A stretch of DNA of 6,508 bases, taken from assembly GCA_958453575.1 (NCBI GenBank), contig CAUDYH010000073.1, forward strand, positions 1 to 6,508, read 5' to 3'. A program made the position numbers and the translations under genes. The notes beneath the pieces are model-generated. The model saw nothing but the letters and a program-made list of their open reading frames with translations, was not told where the DNA came from and did no database searches. Origin of the DNA: an uncultured Collinsella sp. Lineage in GTDB: Bacteria > Actinomycetota > Coriobacteriia > Coriobacteriales > Coriobacteriaceae. Shown one piece after another: positions 1 to 5,661 of the stretch (the first letter of the stretch is position 1; every line of letters begins with the position of its first letter).

Positions 1-286
1 GTCACCTAGCGAGCGCGAGCGTTTTGTAGATGCGTTGTTCTCCGTGCTTGAGGCTACGGGTGCTGAGCGGTTTGCGGATATCGCCGGGAATCTGCGCGAG
101 AGCCTGCCCGTGATGCTCCAGGCTGCGCAAGGCTTTGACAAGGATACGCGACGCTTTGTCTCGCAGACCATCGTGGCAATCCTTAAATGCGCACTGCTGC
201 CCAAACGACCCCAGATCGACATGCCCGCTGCCGGCAAGAGTTTGGCAGAACAGCTCGAGGCTTGGCAGTCCGAGCTCCTGCGCTAA
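1..286 (+). CDS. C-terminal fragment of a protein, possibly DUF2974/Mbeg1-like
   Basis: This is the 3' end of a gene that begins left of the window. The frame is open from base 2 with no stop until TAA at 284-286, so 94 residues are visible. They begin SPSERERFVDALFSVLEATG and end EAWQSELLR. The piece looks soluble and helical, with no membrane segment or catalytic motif in view. The pattern 'RERFVDALFSVLEATGAE' followed by a helical repeat resembles, from memory, the tail of DUF2974 (Mbeg1-like, alpha/beta-hydrolase-related) proteins of Gram-positive gut bacteria. The hydrolase core would lie upstream, so this assignment is tentative. A TTG at 35 could serve as an internal start, but continuation to the window edge is more likely. 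The next gene is on the same strand about 110 bp downstream, and no clear terminator separates them. Confidence 0.6.
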   Translation, partial: SPSERERFVDALFSVLEATGAERFADIAGNLRESLPVMLQAAQGFDKDTRRFVSQTIVAILKCALLPKRPQIDMPAAGKSLAEQLEAWQSELLR

Positions 287-345
287 CCATTGGTGCAAAG
301 CAACCTGTCCCCGATGCGCCAATCTTCGATGCGCCTGGGGCGGGC

Positions 346-359
346 TTGACCGCTATACT
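346..359 (+). promoter_or_regulatory. Candidate -10 region upstream of the nucleoid-associated protein gene
   Basis: TATACT at 354-359 matches the bacterial -10 consensus at five of six positions. It lies about 39 bp upstream of the chosen start codon, which would give a leader of roughly 30 nt. No good -35 hexamer sits 17 bp upstream of it. TTGACC at 346-351 lies immediately before it, too close to act as its -35. If TTGACC is instead the -35, the -10 near 369-374 is poor. The call rests on the -10 match and position only. Confidence 0.3.
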
Positions 360-397
360 GATTCGTGCTCAATTCGATCTAGAACGGAATGCCGTAT

Positions 398-1402
398 ATG
401 AAAATCAATCACGCGATTCTGCATATCCTGGACTTTGATTCTGCCGTCAACGTTATGAGCCAGCGCGAGCTCGATATCGAAAGCCGTACCGTGCGCAATT
501 TCGTAACCACGCATCTGCGCCGCGCACGCACCTCGGCCGACAACAAACGCGCCACGTTTGCCGAGAGCTCCGCATTCGGCGGCGAGCTCAAGGGCTATTT
601 CTTTGGCGAGCGCGAGTTCGTGGACCTGTCGCAGCAGATTGCGGAGTTTATCTCCTCCGAGCTCACCAAAGCCGAGAAAGCCGAATCTACCGATGTGCTC
701 GTGGCTGATTTTGACGACGATGAGGATGCCCGCTGGTTTGCCGTGATGCTGCTGGGCTCCAAGCAGGCTTTTATGCACGAAGTGGGTCGCGAGGAGGGGG
801 AGGTGCGCAATGACATCGCGCGCCACTACGCCATTCTGCCGAACCCCTCGCAAAAGGTGCCGAGCTATGCCATCGTGCGCGCGAGCACCATGGAGATCGG
901 CTATGTGGACAAGAAACGCAAGATCGCCGGCGAGGACCGTATGCTTATCCCCGATGGCCTGCTGCAGTGCGACACGGGCGTATCGGGTAAGGAGGTCATC
1001 GACACCGTGACGCGCGTGGTCGAGGAAGTCGCCGAGGAGCACGGTGCCAATACGGCCGTAGCGCTCGCTAAGGTTAAGGCTGCCGTTGCCGAGAAGGTCG
1101 AGGATGACGAGGAGCTGCCGCCCTGGGATATCGTCGATGAGGTCTTTGAGGACGAGCCGGTCATCAAGGAGAGCGTGCGCGCGGCACTGACTGAGGAGAA
1201 GGTGCCTGAGCGCGTTCCCGTGGAGCGCAAGCAAGTTGAGCGCGCGGCCGTGCGCAATCACAAGATCCGTACCGACACGGGCATCGAGATCAGCTTCCCG
1301 GCCGAGATGGGTTCGAACTCCGAGTACATCGAGTTCGTCAACGAACCCAACGGCCTCATCTCCATCGAGCTCAAGAATATCGGCAGCATCGAGAATCGAT
1401 AA
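398..1402 (+). CDS. 37-kDa nucleoid-associated protein family (NA37/YejK-like)
   Basis: This is a 334-residue protein beginning MKINHAILHILDFDSAVNVM. It matches the NA37 family (PF04245; E. coli YejK/NdpA is similar in length). Family hallmarks visible are the N-terminal 'INHAILHILDF' strand followed by 'SQRELDIES', a central 'RMLIPDGLLQCDTGVSG', and a C-terminal 'HKIRTDTGIEISFPAEM' and 'IEFVNEPNGLISIELKNI'. An acidic stretch at about residues 205-265, rich in Glu and Asp, precedes the C-terminal domain. Family members associate with the nucleoid, but their biochemical role is poorly defined. An ATG at 389 is also in frame. I chose 398 because the purine-rich AACGGA (383-388) sits 9 nt before it and directly abuts 389, and because family proteins start near 'MKIN'. 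The gene is monocistronic as far as seen, and it is followed by a hairpin terminator. It is convergent with the lysine operon, with no evident functional link. Confidence 0.88.
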   Translation: MKINHAILHILDFDSAVNVMSQRELDIESRTVRNFVTTHLRRARTSADNKRATFAESSAFGGELKGYFFGEREFVDLSQQIAEFISSELTKAEKAESTDVLVADFDDDEDARWFAVMLLGSKQAFMHEVGREEGEVRNDIARHYAILPNPSQKVPSYAIVRASTMEIGYVDKKRKIAGEDRMLIPDGLLQCDTGVSGKEVIDTVTRVVEEVAEEHGANTAVALAKVKAAVAEKVEDDEELPPWDIVDEVFEDEPVIKESVRAALTEEKVPERVPVERKQVERAAVRNHKIRTDTGIEISFPAEMGSNSEYIEFVNEPNGLISIELKNIGSIENR

Positions 1403-1427
1403 GGGATCGAGCAGATTGACCGTAACG

Positions 1428-1462
1428 AAAAGGCCGAAGCCCTTTGGGACTTCGGCCTTTTT
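1428..1462. terminator. Bidirectional intrinsic terminator between convergent transcription units
   Basis: A perfect 12-bp inverted repeat, AAAAGGCCGAAG (1428-1439) with CTTCGGCCTTTT (1450-1461), encloses a 10-nt loop. Within the loop CCC and GGG can pair further. On the plus strand the stem ends in a run of five T, giving a classical Rho-independent terminator about 25 bp after the nucleoid-associated gene stop. On the minus strand the same hairpin ends in TTTT then CGTT, about 20 bp after the dapH stop, so it can also end the lysine operon, perhaps less efficiently. Confidence 0.9.
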
Positions 1463-1480
1463 GTCATAACCGCGTAACTA

Positions 1481-2200
1481 TTAAAGTTGACGTAGTCCTT
1501 CCTCGAGGCCAGTCTTGCTGTCGGTCTTTTCGTCGCGCATCTTGATGACGCGGGCGGGGACGCCGGCCACGACGGCGCCGGCGGGGACGTCCTGGACGCA
1601 CACGGCGCCGGCGGCGACAACAGCGCCCTTGCCCACGCGCACGCCTTCCAAGACCACGGCGTTGGCGCCGATCATGACATCGTCTTCGATGATGACGGGC
1701 GTAGCGCTCGCGGGCTCCACGACGCCCGCCAACACGGTGCCGGCGCCGATGTGGCAGTTCTTGCCCACGGTGGCGCGACCGCCCAGCACGGCGCCCATAT
1801 CGATCATGGAACCCTCGCCGATAACGGAGCCGATGTTGATGATGGCGCCCATCATGATGACGGCACGATCGCCAATCTCGACGCGGTCGCGGATGATCGC
1901 GCCCGGCTCAATGCGGGCGTTGATGCTCTTAAGGTCGAGCATGGGAACGGCGGAGTTGCGGCAGTCATTCTCGACGTCGTAGTAGTCGATGGAGTCGGCG
2001 TTGGCATCGAGGATGGCCTTGAGCTCATCCCAGTCGCCAAAGACGGTCTTGCCACGACGACCGCCGTAGACGTGTGCATTGCCCCACTGGACCTTCATGC
2101 CCGGCTTCTCGCGCACGTACAGCTTGACGGGCGTCTTTTTGGGCGCGGTAGCGATGTAGTTGATAATCTCCTGTGCATCCATCTCGGCTGCGTTGCTCAT
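1481..2200 (-). CDS. dapH: 2,3,4,5-tetrahydropyridine-2,6-dicarboxylate N-acetyltransferase
   Basis: The enzyme acetylates L-tetrahydrodipicolinate with acetyl-CoA to give N-acetyl-2-amino-6-oxopimelate (EC 2.3.1.89), in the cytoplasm, opening the acetylase branch of DAP synthesis. The 239 residues are close to the length of B. subtilis DapH. An N-terminal alpha/beta region (residues 1-90, '[20 protein letters not shown]') precedes a left-handed beta-helix of hexapeptide repeats (about 95-215). The helix includes '[19 protein letters not shown]', '[18 protein letters not shown]', '[19 protein letters not shown]' and '[19 protein letters not shown]'. The '[10 protein letters not shown]' loop (160-169) is typical of DapH rather than the succinyl enzyme DapD. 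The ATG start has AAAGGAG 9 nt upstream (2210-2216). This is the last gene of the operon, 39 bp after dapB, and it ends next to the shared terminator. Some databases label this protein dapD. Confidence 0.96.
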   Translation of the reverse strand: MSNAAEMDAQEIINYIATAPKKTPVKLYVREKPGMKVQWGNAHVYGGRRGKTVFGDWDELKAILDANADSIDYYDVENDCRNSAVPMLDLKSINARIEPGAIIRDRVEIGDRAVIMMGAIINIGSVIGEGSMIDMGAVLGGRATVGKNCHIGAGTVLAGVVEPASATPVIIEDDVMIGANAVVLEGVRVGKGAVVAAGAVCVQDVPAGAVVAGVPARVIKMRDEKTDSKTGLEEGLRQL

Positions 2201-2239
2201 TTGCTGTCTCTCCTTTGGGTGGATCCGGTTGATACCTGG

Positions 2240-2980
2240 TTAGGCAAACATGATCTGGTCGAACGTATAGAAGCCGGGTTCGCGGGTGACAAGCTTCTGC
2301 GCGGCTGCTAAGGCGCCGTTGACAAAGATCTGACGGCTTGCGGCGCGATGCGTGAGCGTGACCTCCTCGTCCTGGCCAAAGAAACTCACCTCGTGCACGC
2401 CGGCGACGGTGCCGCCGCGCAGCGAGTGCATGCCGATCTCCTTGGGGTCACGCGCGCCGCACATGCCCTCGCGGCCATAGACGGGGTGGTAGCCTGCCTC
2501 GGGCTCGGCCTCGACTACGGCGTCGAGCAGCAGCTTTGCGGTGCCGCTGGGGGCGTCGACCTTTTGGTTGTGGTGAGTCTCGACAATCTCGCAGTCAAAG
2601 CCGGGCAGCTCACGCGTGGCCTGGGCCACTAGATGACGCAGGGCTGCGATGCCGATGGAGTAATTGCCCGAGTGCATAACGCGGGTGTTCTGGCCCAGCT
2701 CACGCAGACGGTCCATCTGCTCGGGGGTGTAGCCTGTGGTGCCCGAGACCAACGCCGCGCCCGTGCGCTCGACATAGGCGACGACGGCATCGAAGGTCAC
2801 GACGTTCGAGAAGTCGATAATCACATCGGCGGCCGGTGCGTTCTCGAGCTCGCTCAAATCGAAGCCAATCTGGGCGACGATGTCGAAAACGGGTTGACCG
2901 GCGGCGTCGACAACGCCCTCGGCGGTGGTGCGGATGAGCGAGCCCATGCGGCCCGTTCCCATAATGACGGTCTTAATCAA
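2240..2980 (-). CDS. dapB: 4-hydroxy-tetrahydrodipicolinate reductase
   Basis: DapB reduces the DapA product to tetrahydrodipicolinate using NAD(P)H (EC 1.17.1.8). The 246 residues match the shorter DapB class, such as the mycobacterial enzyme, rather than the roughly 273 residues of E. coli. The N-terminal dinucleotide-binding motif is 'GTGRMG' (8-13). 'DFSNV' (56-60) and 'SGTTGY' (79-84) follow. The catalytic signature 'EIVETHHNQKVDAPSGTAK' spans 131-149, with His136/His137 and Lys140 in the positions of E. coli His159/His160/Lys163. I chose a TTG start at 2980 because 'IKTVIMGTGRMG' is the canonical beginning and AAGGGAG lies 9 nt upstream. Its first 8 bases overlap the last codons and stop of dapA (shared TTGATTAA), which suggests translational coupling. 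It is the third enzyme function of the operon, and all active-site motifs look intact. Confidence 0.97.
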   Translation of the reverse strand: MIKTVIMGTGRMGSLIRTTAEGVVDAAGQPVFDIVAQIGFDLSELENAPAADVIIDFSNVVTFDAVVAYVERTGAALVSGTTGYTPEQMDRLRELGQNTRVMHSGNYSIGIAALRHLVAQATRELPGFDCEIVETHHNQKVDAPSGTAKLLLDAVVEAEPEAGYHPVYGREGMCGARDPKEIGMHSLRGGTVAGVHEVSFFGQDEEVTLTHRAASRQIFVNGALAAAQKLVTREPGFYTFDQIMFA

Positions 2981-3863
2981 GCAGACCAGCTCCCTTCAGG
3001 GCATCGGTAAGTGCAGAGCGCGTGTCGTTGGCCATGGGGCACAGCGGCATGCGGTAGTTTGCCTCGATCATACCCATCTGAGTGAGCGCCTCTTTGACGG
3101 GGATGGGGTTGACCTCACTAAAGAGGGCATTGATGAGCGGCTGGCCGGCAATTTGGATATCGCGGGCACGCGCCACGTCACCGTCCAAATAGGCGCGGCA
3201 CATGTCATGCACGAGCTGCGGCTGAACGTCTGCCCACACGCTGATGGTGCCCGAGGCGCCCAGGCTCATGAGCGGCACGGTAAGCGCGTCCTCGCCCGAG
3301 TACATGCGGAAGTCGTCTGACAGCAGGTGGGCGATCTTGGCCGCGTAGGCGACGTTGCCCGAGGCTTCCTTAATACCCATGATGTTGGGGTGCGCGGCCA
3401 AGCGCTCTACGTTGCGCTCGCTGATGCCGCAGCCACAGCGGCCGGGGATGTTGTACAGGATGCAGGGGATGTCCACGGCATCGGCGACGGTCTTAAAGTG
3501 CTGATAGATACCCTCTTCATTGGACTTGTTGTAGTAGGGGGTGATGAGCAGCAGACCGTCGGCGCCCAGGCCCTGATAGGTGAGCGACTTGGTGAGCATG
3601 GTCTGCGTGGAGTTGGAGCCCGAGCCGGCGATGACGGGGACGCGTCCTGCAACATGCTTGACCACGGCGGCGACGACGGAGTTGTCCTCGTCATCGGTCA
3701 TCGTGGCACTCTCACCGGTGGTGCCCAGGGTGAGGATGGCATCGGTGCCATTTTGCAAGTGGAAATCGATAAGGCGCTCGAGCGCGTCAAAGTCGACGCT
3801 GCCGTCCTTTTTAAACGGCGTGACGAGGGCGACGATCGAGCCCTCGAGGTTGCGGATATCCAT
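2973..3863 (-). CDS. dapA: 4-hydroxy-tetrahydrodipicolinate synthase (DapA region, possible internal start)
   Basis: DapA condenses pyruvate and L-aspartate semialdehyde (EC 4.3.3.7), the first step committed to DAP and lysine. This is the C-terminal 296 residues of the fused frame, a full-length TIM-barrel DapA that begins MDIRNLEGSIVALVTPF. Expected active-site residues are present: Thr48/Thr49 in 'GTTGES', Tyr111 in 'TPYYNK', Tyr137 and Arg142 in 'LYNIPGR', and the Schiff-base Lys165 in 'GIKEASG'. The 'NPIPVKEAL' motif (252-260) is also intact. The ATG at 3861-3863 has AAGGAG at 3870-3875 with a 6-nt spacer, so DapA could be translated on its own as well as within the LysA fusion. Relative to E. 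coli, the lysine-inhibition site differs: Asp57 and Asp60 replace His53 and His56, and Thr88 replaces Glu84. The stop overlaps the dapB start by 8 nt. Confidence 0.93.
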   Translation of the reverse strand: MDIRNLEGSIVALVTPFKKDGSVDFDALERLIDFHLQNGTDAILTLGTTGESATMTDDEDNSVVAAVVKHVAGRVPVIAGSGSNSTQTMLTKSLTYQGLGADGLLLITPYYNKSNEEGIYQHFKTVADAVDIPCILYNIPGRCGCGISERNVERLAAHPNIMGIKEASGNVAYAAKIAHLLSDDFRMYSGEDALTVPLMSLGASGTISVWADVQPQLVHDMCRAYLDGDVARARDIQIAGQPLINALFSEVNPIPVKEALTQMGMIEANYRMPLCPMANDTRSALTDALKGAGLLD

Positions 3864-5282
3864 GTTCTTCTCCTTCGCCTCCGCGATCTGGATGCGTTTG
3901 TTCCATTGAGCTGCGACTGCCAGGCGCTCGTCTTGGGCGCGACGGCGGGCACTTTCGGCGCGCGATTTGGCCAGCAGCTCGCGGCCGCACGGCAGCACGT
4001 CGAGTGTGGCAAAGTAATCGACCGGGCGCTCGGCGCGGCGGATGAGGTCGGCCGAGCCATCGGGACGCAGTAGGACCTCGGCGGAGCGCAGGCGGCCGTT
4101 GTAGTTGTAGCCCATAGAGTAGCCATGCGCGCCGGTGTCGTGAATCACGAGCAGGTCGCCCATGTCGATATGCGGCAGCTCGCGGTCGATGGCGAACTTG
4201 TCATTGTTCTCGCACAGATTGCCCGTGATGTCGTACGTGTTCGTGACGGGTGCTGCAGTCTTGTCGGCGCCACCAGGCTGGCCCATCACCGTAATGTGGT
4301 GGTAGGCGCCGTACATGGCAGGGCGAATGAGGTCGACGGCGCTTGCATCGACGCCGATATAGTCCTTATAGATTTGCTTCTCGTGGATGGCTTTGGTGAC
4401 CAGGCAGCCGTAGGGGCCCATCATAAAGCGGCCCATCTCGGTGCAGATGGACACATCGCCCATGCCGGCGGGAACCAGGATCTCGTCGTAGGCCGCGTGT
4501 ACTCCCTCGCCGATGGCATGGATGTCGTTGGCCTGCTGCTCGGGCAGGTAGGGGATGCCGACGCCGCCGGATAGGTTGATGAAGGCGACGTGTGCACCGG
4601 TCTCGCGCTTCAGGCGCACGGCAAGCTCAAAGAGGATGCGCGCGAGTTTGGGGTAGTAGTCGTTGGTGACGGTGTTGCTGGCAAGGAATGCGTGGATGCC
4701 AAAGTTCTCGGCGCCCTTAGTCTTGAGCATGCGGAAGGCTTCGAAGAGCTGCTCGGTGGTCATGCCATATTTGGAGTCGCCCGGGTTGTCCATGATGCCG
4801 TTGGAGAGCTGAAACAGTCCGCCCGGATTAAAGCGGCAACTGACCGTCTTGGGGATGGGCCCCGCAACACGCTCAAAGAACTCAATGTGGCTAATGTCGT
4901 CAAAGTTGACGATGGCGCCCATTTTATCTGCAAGGGCAAAATCCGCCGCCGGCGTATCGTTGGACGAGAACATGATGTCGTGGCCGGTGATGCCCAGTGA
5001 GCGGGCGATCATGAGCTCGGTATAGCTCGAGCAATCGCAGCCGCAGCCGTATTCGTTGAGAATGGAGATGAGCGCCGGGTTGGGGTTGGCCTTGACGGCA
5101 AAGTATTCCTTAAAGCCCGGGTTCCATGCAAAGGCGTCGCGCACTTCTTGCATGTTGCGGCGGATGCCCGCCTCGTCGTATAGATGAAACGGCGTGGGGA
5201 ACTGCTCGACGATATGCTCGAGTGTCTCCTTGTCCACAAACGGCTGCTTGGCCGCATATGCCTCGTTGGGGGTCAATGCCAT
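2973..5282 (-). CDS. lysA-dapA: Fused reading frame: diaminopimelate decarboxylase (LysA) - 4-hydroxy-tetrahydrodipicolinate synthase (DapA)
   Basis: One uninterrupted 769-codon frame encodes LysA and then DapA. Residues 1 to about 425 are a PLP fold-III decarboxylase that converts meso-DAP to lysine (EC 4.1.1.20). Lys64 in 'YFAVKAN' should bind PLP. 'NLSGGVG' (236-242) is the phosphate-binding glycine loop. Cys357-Glu358 in 'NLCENNDKF' is the substrate-binding CES.D equivalent, and 'DTGAHGYSMGYNYNGRLR' (382-399) is the C-terminal hallmark. Some motifs diverge: 'TEMGR' (281-285) replaces EPGR, and 'GIHAFLASN' replaces HIGS. Residues about 428-473 form an Arg/Ala/Glu-rich, probably helical linker. 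Residues 474-769 are complete DapA. ATG at 5280-5282 is the first start after an in-frame TAG six codons upstream, with GCGAGG 10 nt before it. No stop occurs between the two parts in any frame, so a genuine fusion is likely, although dapA may also start internally. The frame is first in the operon, under the lysine riboswitch. Confidence 0.9.
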   Translation of the reverse strand: MALTPNEAYAAKQPFVDKETLEHIVEQFPTPFHLYDEAGIRRNMQEVRDAFAWNPGFKEYFAVKANPNPALISILNEYGCGCDCSSYTELMIARSLGITGHDIMFSSNDTPAADFALADKMGAIVNFDDISHIEFFERVAGPIPKTVSCRFNPGGLFQLSNGIMDNPGDSKYGMTTEQLFEAFRMLKTKGAENFGIHAFLASNTVTNDYYPKLARILFELAVRLKRETGAHVAFINLSGGVGIPYLPEQQANDIHAIGEGVHAAYDEILVPAGMGDVSICTEMGRFMMGPYGCLVTKAIHEKQIYKDYIGVDASAVDLIRPAMYGAYHHITVMGQPGGADKTAAPVTNTYDITGNLCENNDKFAIDRELPHIDMGDLLVIHDTGAHGYSMGYNYNGRLRSAEVLLRPDGSADLIRRAERPVDYFATLDVLPCGRELLAKSRAESARRRAQDERLAVAAQWNKRIQIAEAKEKNMDIRNLEGSIVALVTPFKKDGSVDFDALERLIDFHLQNGTDAILTLGTTGESATMTDDEDNSVVAAVVKHVAGRVPVIAGSGSNSTQTMLTKSLTYQGLGADGLLLITPYYNKSNEEGIYQHFKTVADAVDIPCILYNIPGRCGCGISERNVERLAAHPNIMGIKEASGNVAYAAKIAHLLSDDFRMYSGEDALTVPLMSLGASGTISVWADVQPQLVHDMCRAYLDGDVARARDIQIAGQPLINALFSEVNPIPVKEALTQMGMIEANYRMPLCPMANDTRSALTDALKGAGLLD
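3870..3875 (-). promoter_or_regulatory. Internal ribosome binding site for dapA inside the lysA frame
   Basis: On the minus strand AAGGAG lies 6 nt before the ATG at 3863, embedded in the codons for Glu-Ala-Lys-Glu-Lys-Asn of the linker. It is a better Shine-Dalgarno site than the one in front of lysA. It supports independent or re-initiated translation of DapA even though lysA reads through in frame. Confidence 0.65.
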
Positions 5283-5292
5283 GTCCCGTAAA

Positions 5293-5345
5293 CCTCGCTA
5301 TCCAGACGGCGCCATCTGCGCATCGAATCCGCATAGCGTGGACCC
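5293..5345 (-). promoter_or_regulatory. Riboswitch expression platform with Shine-Dalgarno sequestering helix
   Basis: This segment lies between the aptamer and the lysA start. In RNA sense, CC-A-CGCUAU (5341-5333) can pair with AUAGCG-A-GG (5301-5293), which buries the lysA Shine-Dalgarno AGG with one A.A mismatch. The alternative pairs CGCUAUCC, the 3' strand of aptamer helix P1 (5360-5353), with GGAUAGCG (5303-5296). That pairing is 8 bp and perfect, and it leaves AGG free. A further hairpin, CAGAUG-GCGC-CGUCUG, fits between the two arms. No U-tract follows, so control is probably at translation. The pairings are read directly from the sequence, and the switching order is inferred. Confidence 0.7.
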
Positions 5346-5353
5346 AATGTCCG

Positions 5354-5510
5354 GATAGCGCTCCCGCATTGCTGCAGACAGTCCTGTGGGTGTTTCCCAC
5401 AGGCCCACCAGGTTGTTCGTGCCCGAAAAGCCCAGTTCGGCGGGTTTCGCCTCCCCGCGGGGTCAAAGCCTGCCGGCTCGCCCGTGGTTCTTCGTGCCCG
5501 CGCCTCTATC
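5354..5510 (-). ncRNA. Lysine riboswitch (L-box) aptamer
   Basis: The leader of the lysine operon carries the conserved L-box core. In RNA sense it begins GAUAGAGGCGCG (5510-5499). A GCCGAAC junction segment follows mid-way. Next comes GGUGGGCC, running into a perfect 8-bp hairpin CCUGUGGG-AAACA-CCCACAGG that is directly followed by ACUGUC. It ends GGGAGCGCUAUC (5365-5354). The first and last strands pair as helix P1 (GAUAG with CUAUC). The same blocks in the same order occur in the B. subtilis lysC riboswitch (GAUAGAGGUGCG, GCCGAAG, GGCUGUC, GGAGGGCUAUC). The length of about 157 nt fits the class. It lies directly upstream of lysA-dapA-dapB-dapH, exactly where lysine feedback would be expected, so lysine binding should lower expression. 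Confidence 0.95.
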
Positions 5511-5661
5511 AAGTGGTAACGACCCTACCACGTTGCACTTTACCAAACAAGAGTATTCGTATATAACGTTTAAAAAATGCAGGGATATGCTGGAAATAAG
5601 GGTGTAGCAATCTTGCGGCACAATAGATAGCAGCCGACGCGCACCTACGAAAGGAACCAAT
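5511..5661. other. AT-richer divergent intergenic region
   Basis: The stretch between the two divergent units (5283-5661, 379 bp) holds no gene. Its left part is the riboswitch leader. The remaining roughly 150 bp are much richer in A and T than the neighbouring genes and must contain both start regions. For the plus-strand M20 gene the only -10-like box I see is CACAAT (5619-5624), without a convincing -35. No clear operator palindrome is visible. Confidence 0.5.
5522..5550 (-). promoter_or_regulatory. Candidate promoter of the lysine operon
   Basis: On the minus strand TTGTTT (5550-5545) is separated by 17 nt from TAGGGT (5527-5522). TGG precedes the latter, forming an extended -10 (TGGTAGGGT). 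Transcription would begin near 5515, a few bases before the riboswitch aptamer. The -10 hexamer itself matches the consensus at only three positions, so the extended element, the spacing and the location carry the call. Confidence 0.5.

Noticed and set aside
312..335. Two direct copies of CGATGCGCC 15 bp apart upstream of the nucleoid-associated gene
   Set aside because: Only two short GC-rich copies with no further unit. They could be chance, and they do not form a terminator hairpin.
353..1261. Long minus-strand open frame (302 codons) opposite the nucleoid-associated protein gene
   Set aside because: It is antisense to a clearly recognised family protein, has no recognisable domain, and long antisense frames are expected in high-GC DNA.
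3327..4126. Open frames of 142-248 codons on both strands overlapping dapA and the linker
   Set aside because: Composition is low-complexity (Gly/Val/Asp or Arg/Ser/Pro rich) and no family is recognisable. The DapA frame holds all catalytic motifs.
3815..4140. A sequencing frameshift hiding the lysA stop codon
   Set aside because: No stop exists in any minus-strand frame through this stretch, and both flanking domains are in the same frame. A substitution in a lost stop codon cannot be excluded.
5110..5607. Short open frames on both strands in the leader between lysA and the M20 gene, considered as a leader peptide
   Set aside because: They coincide with the conserved riboswitch, lack good ribosome binding sites, and show no lysine-codon run as in attenuator peptides.
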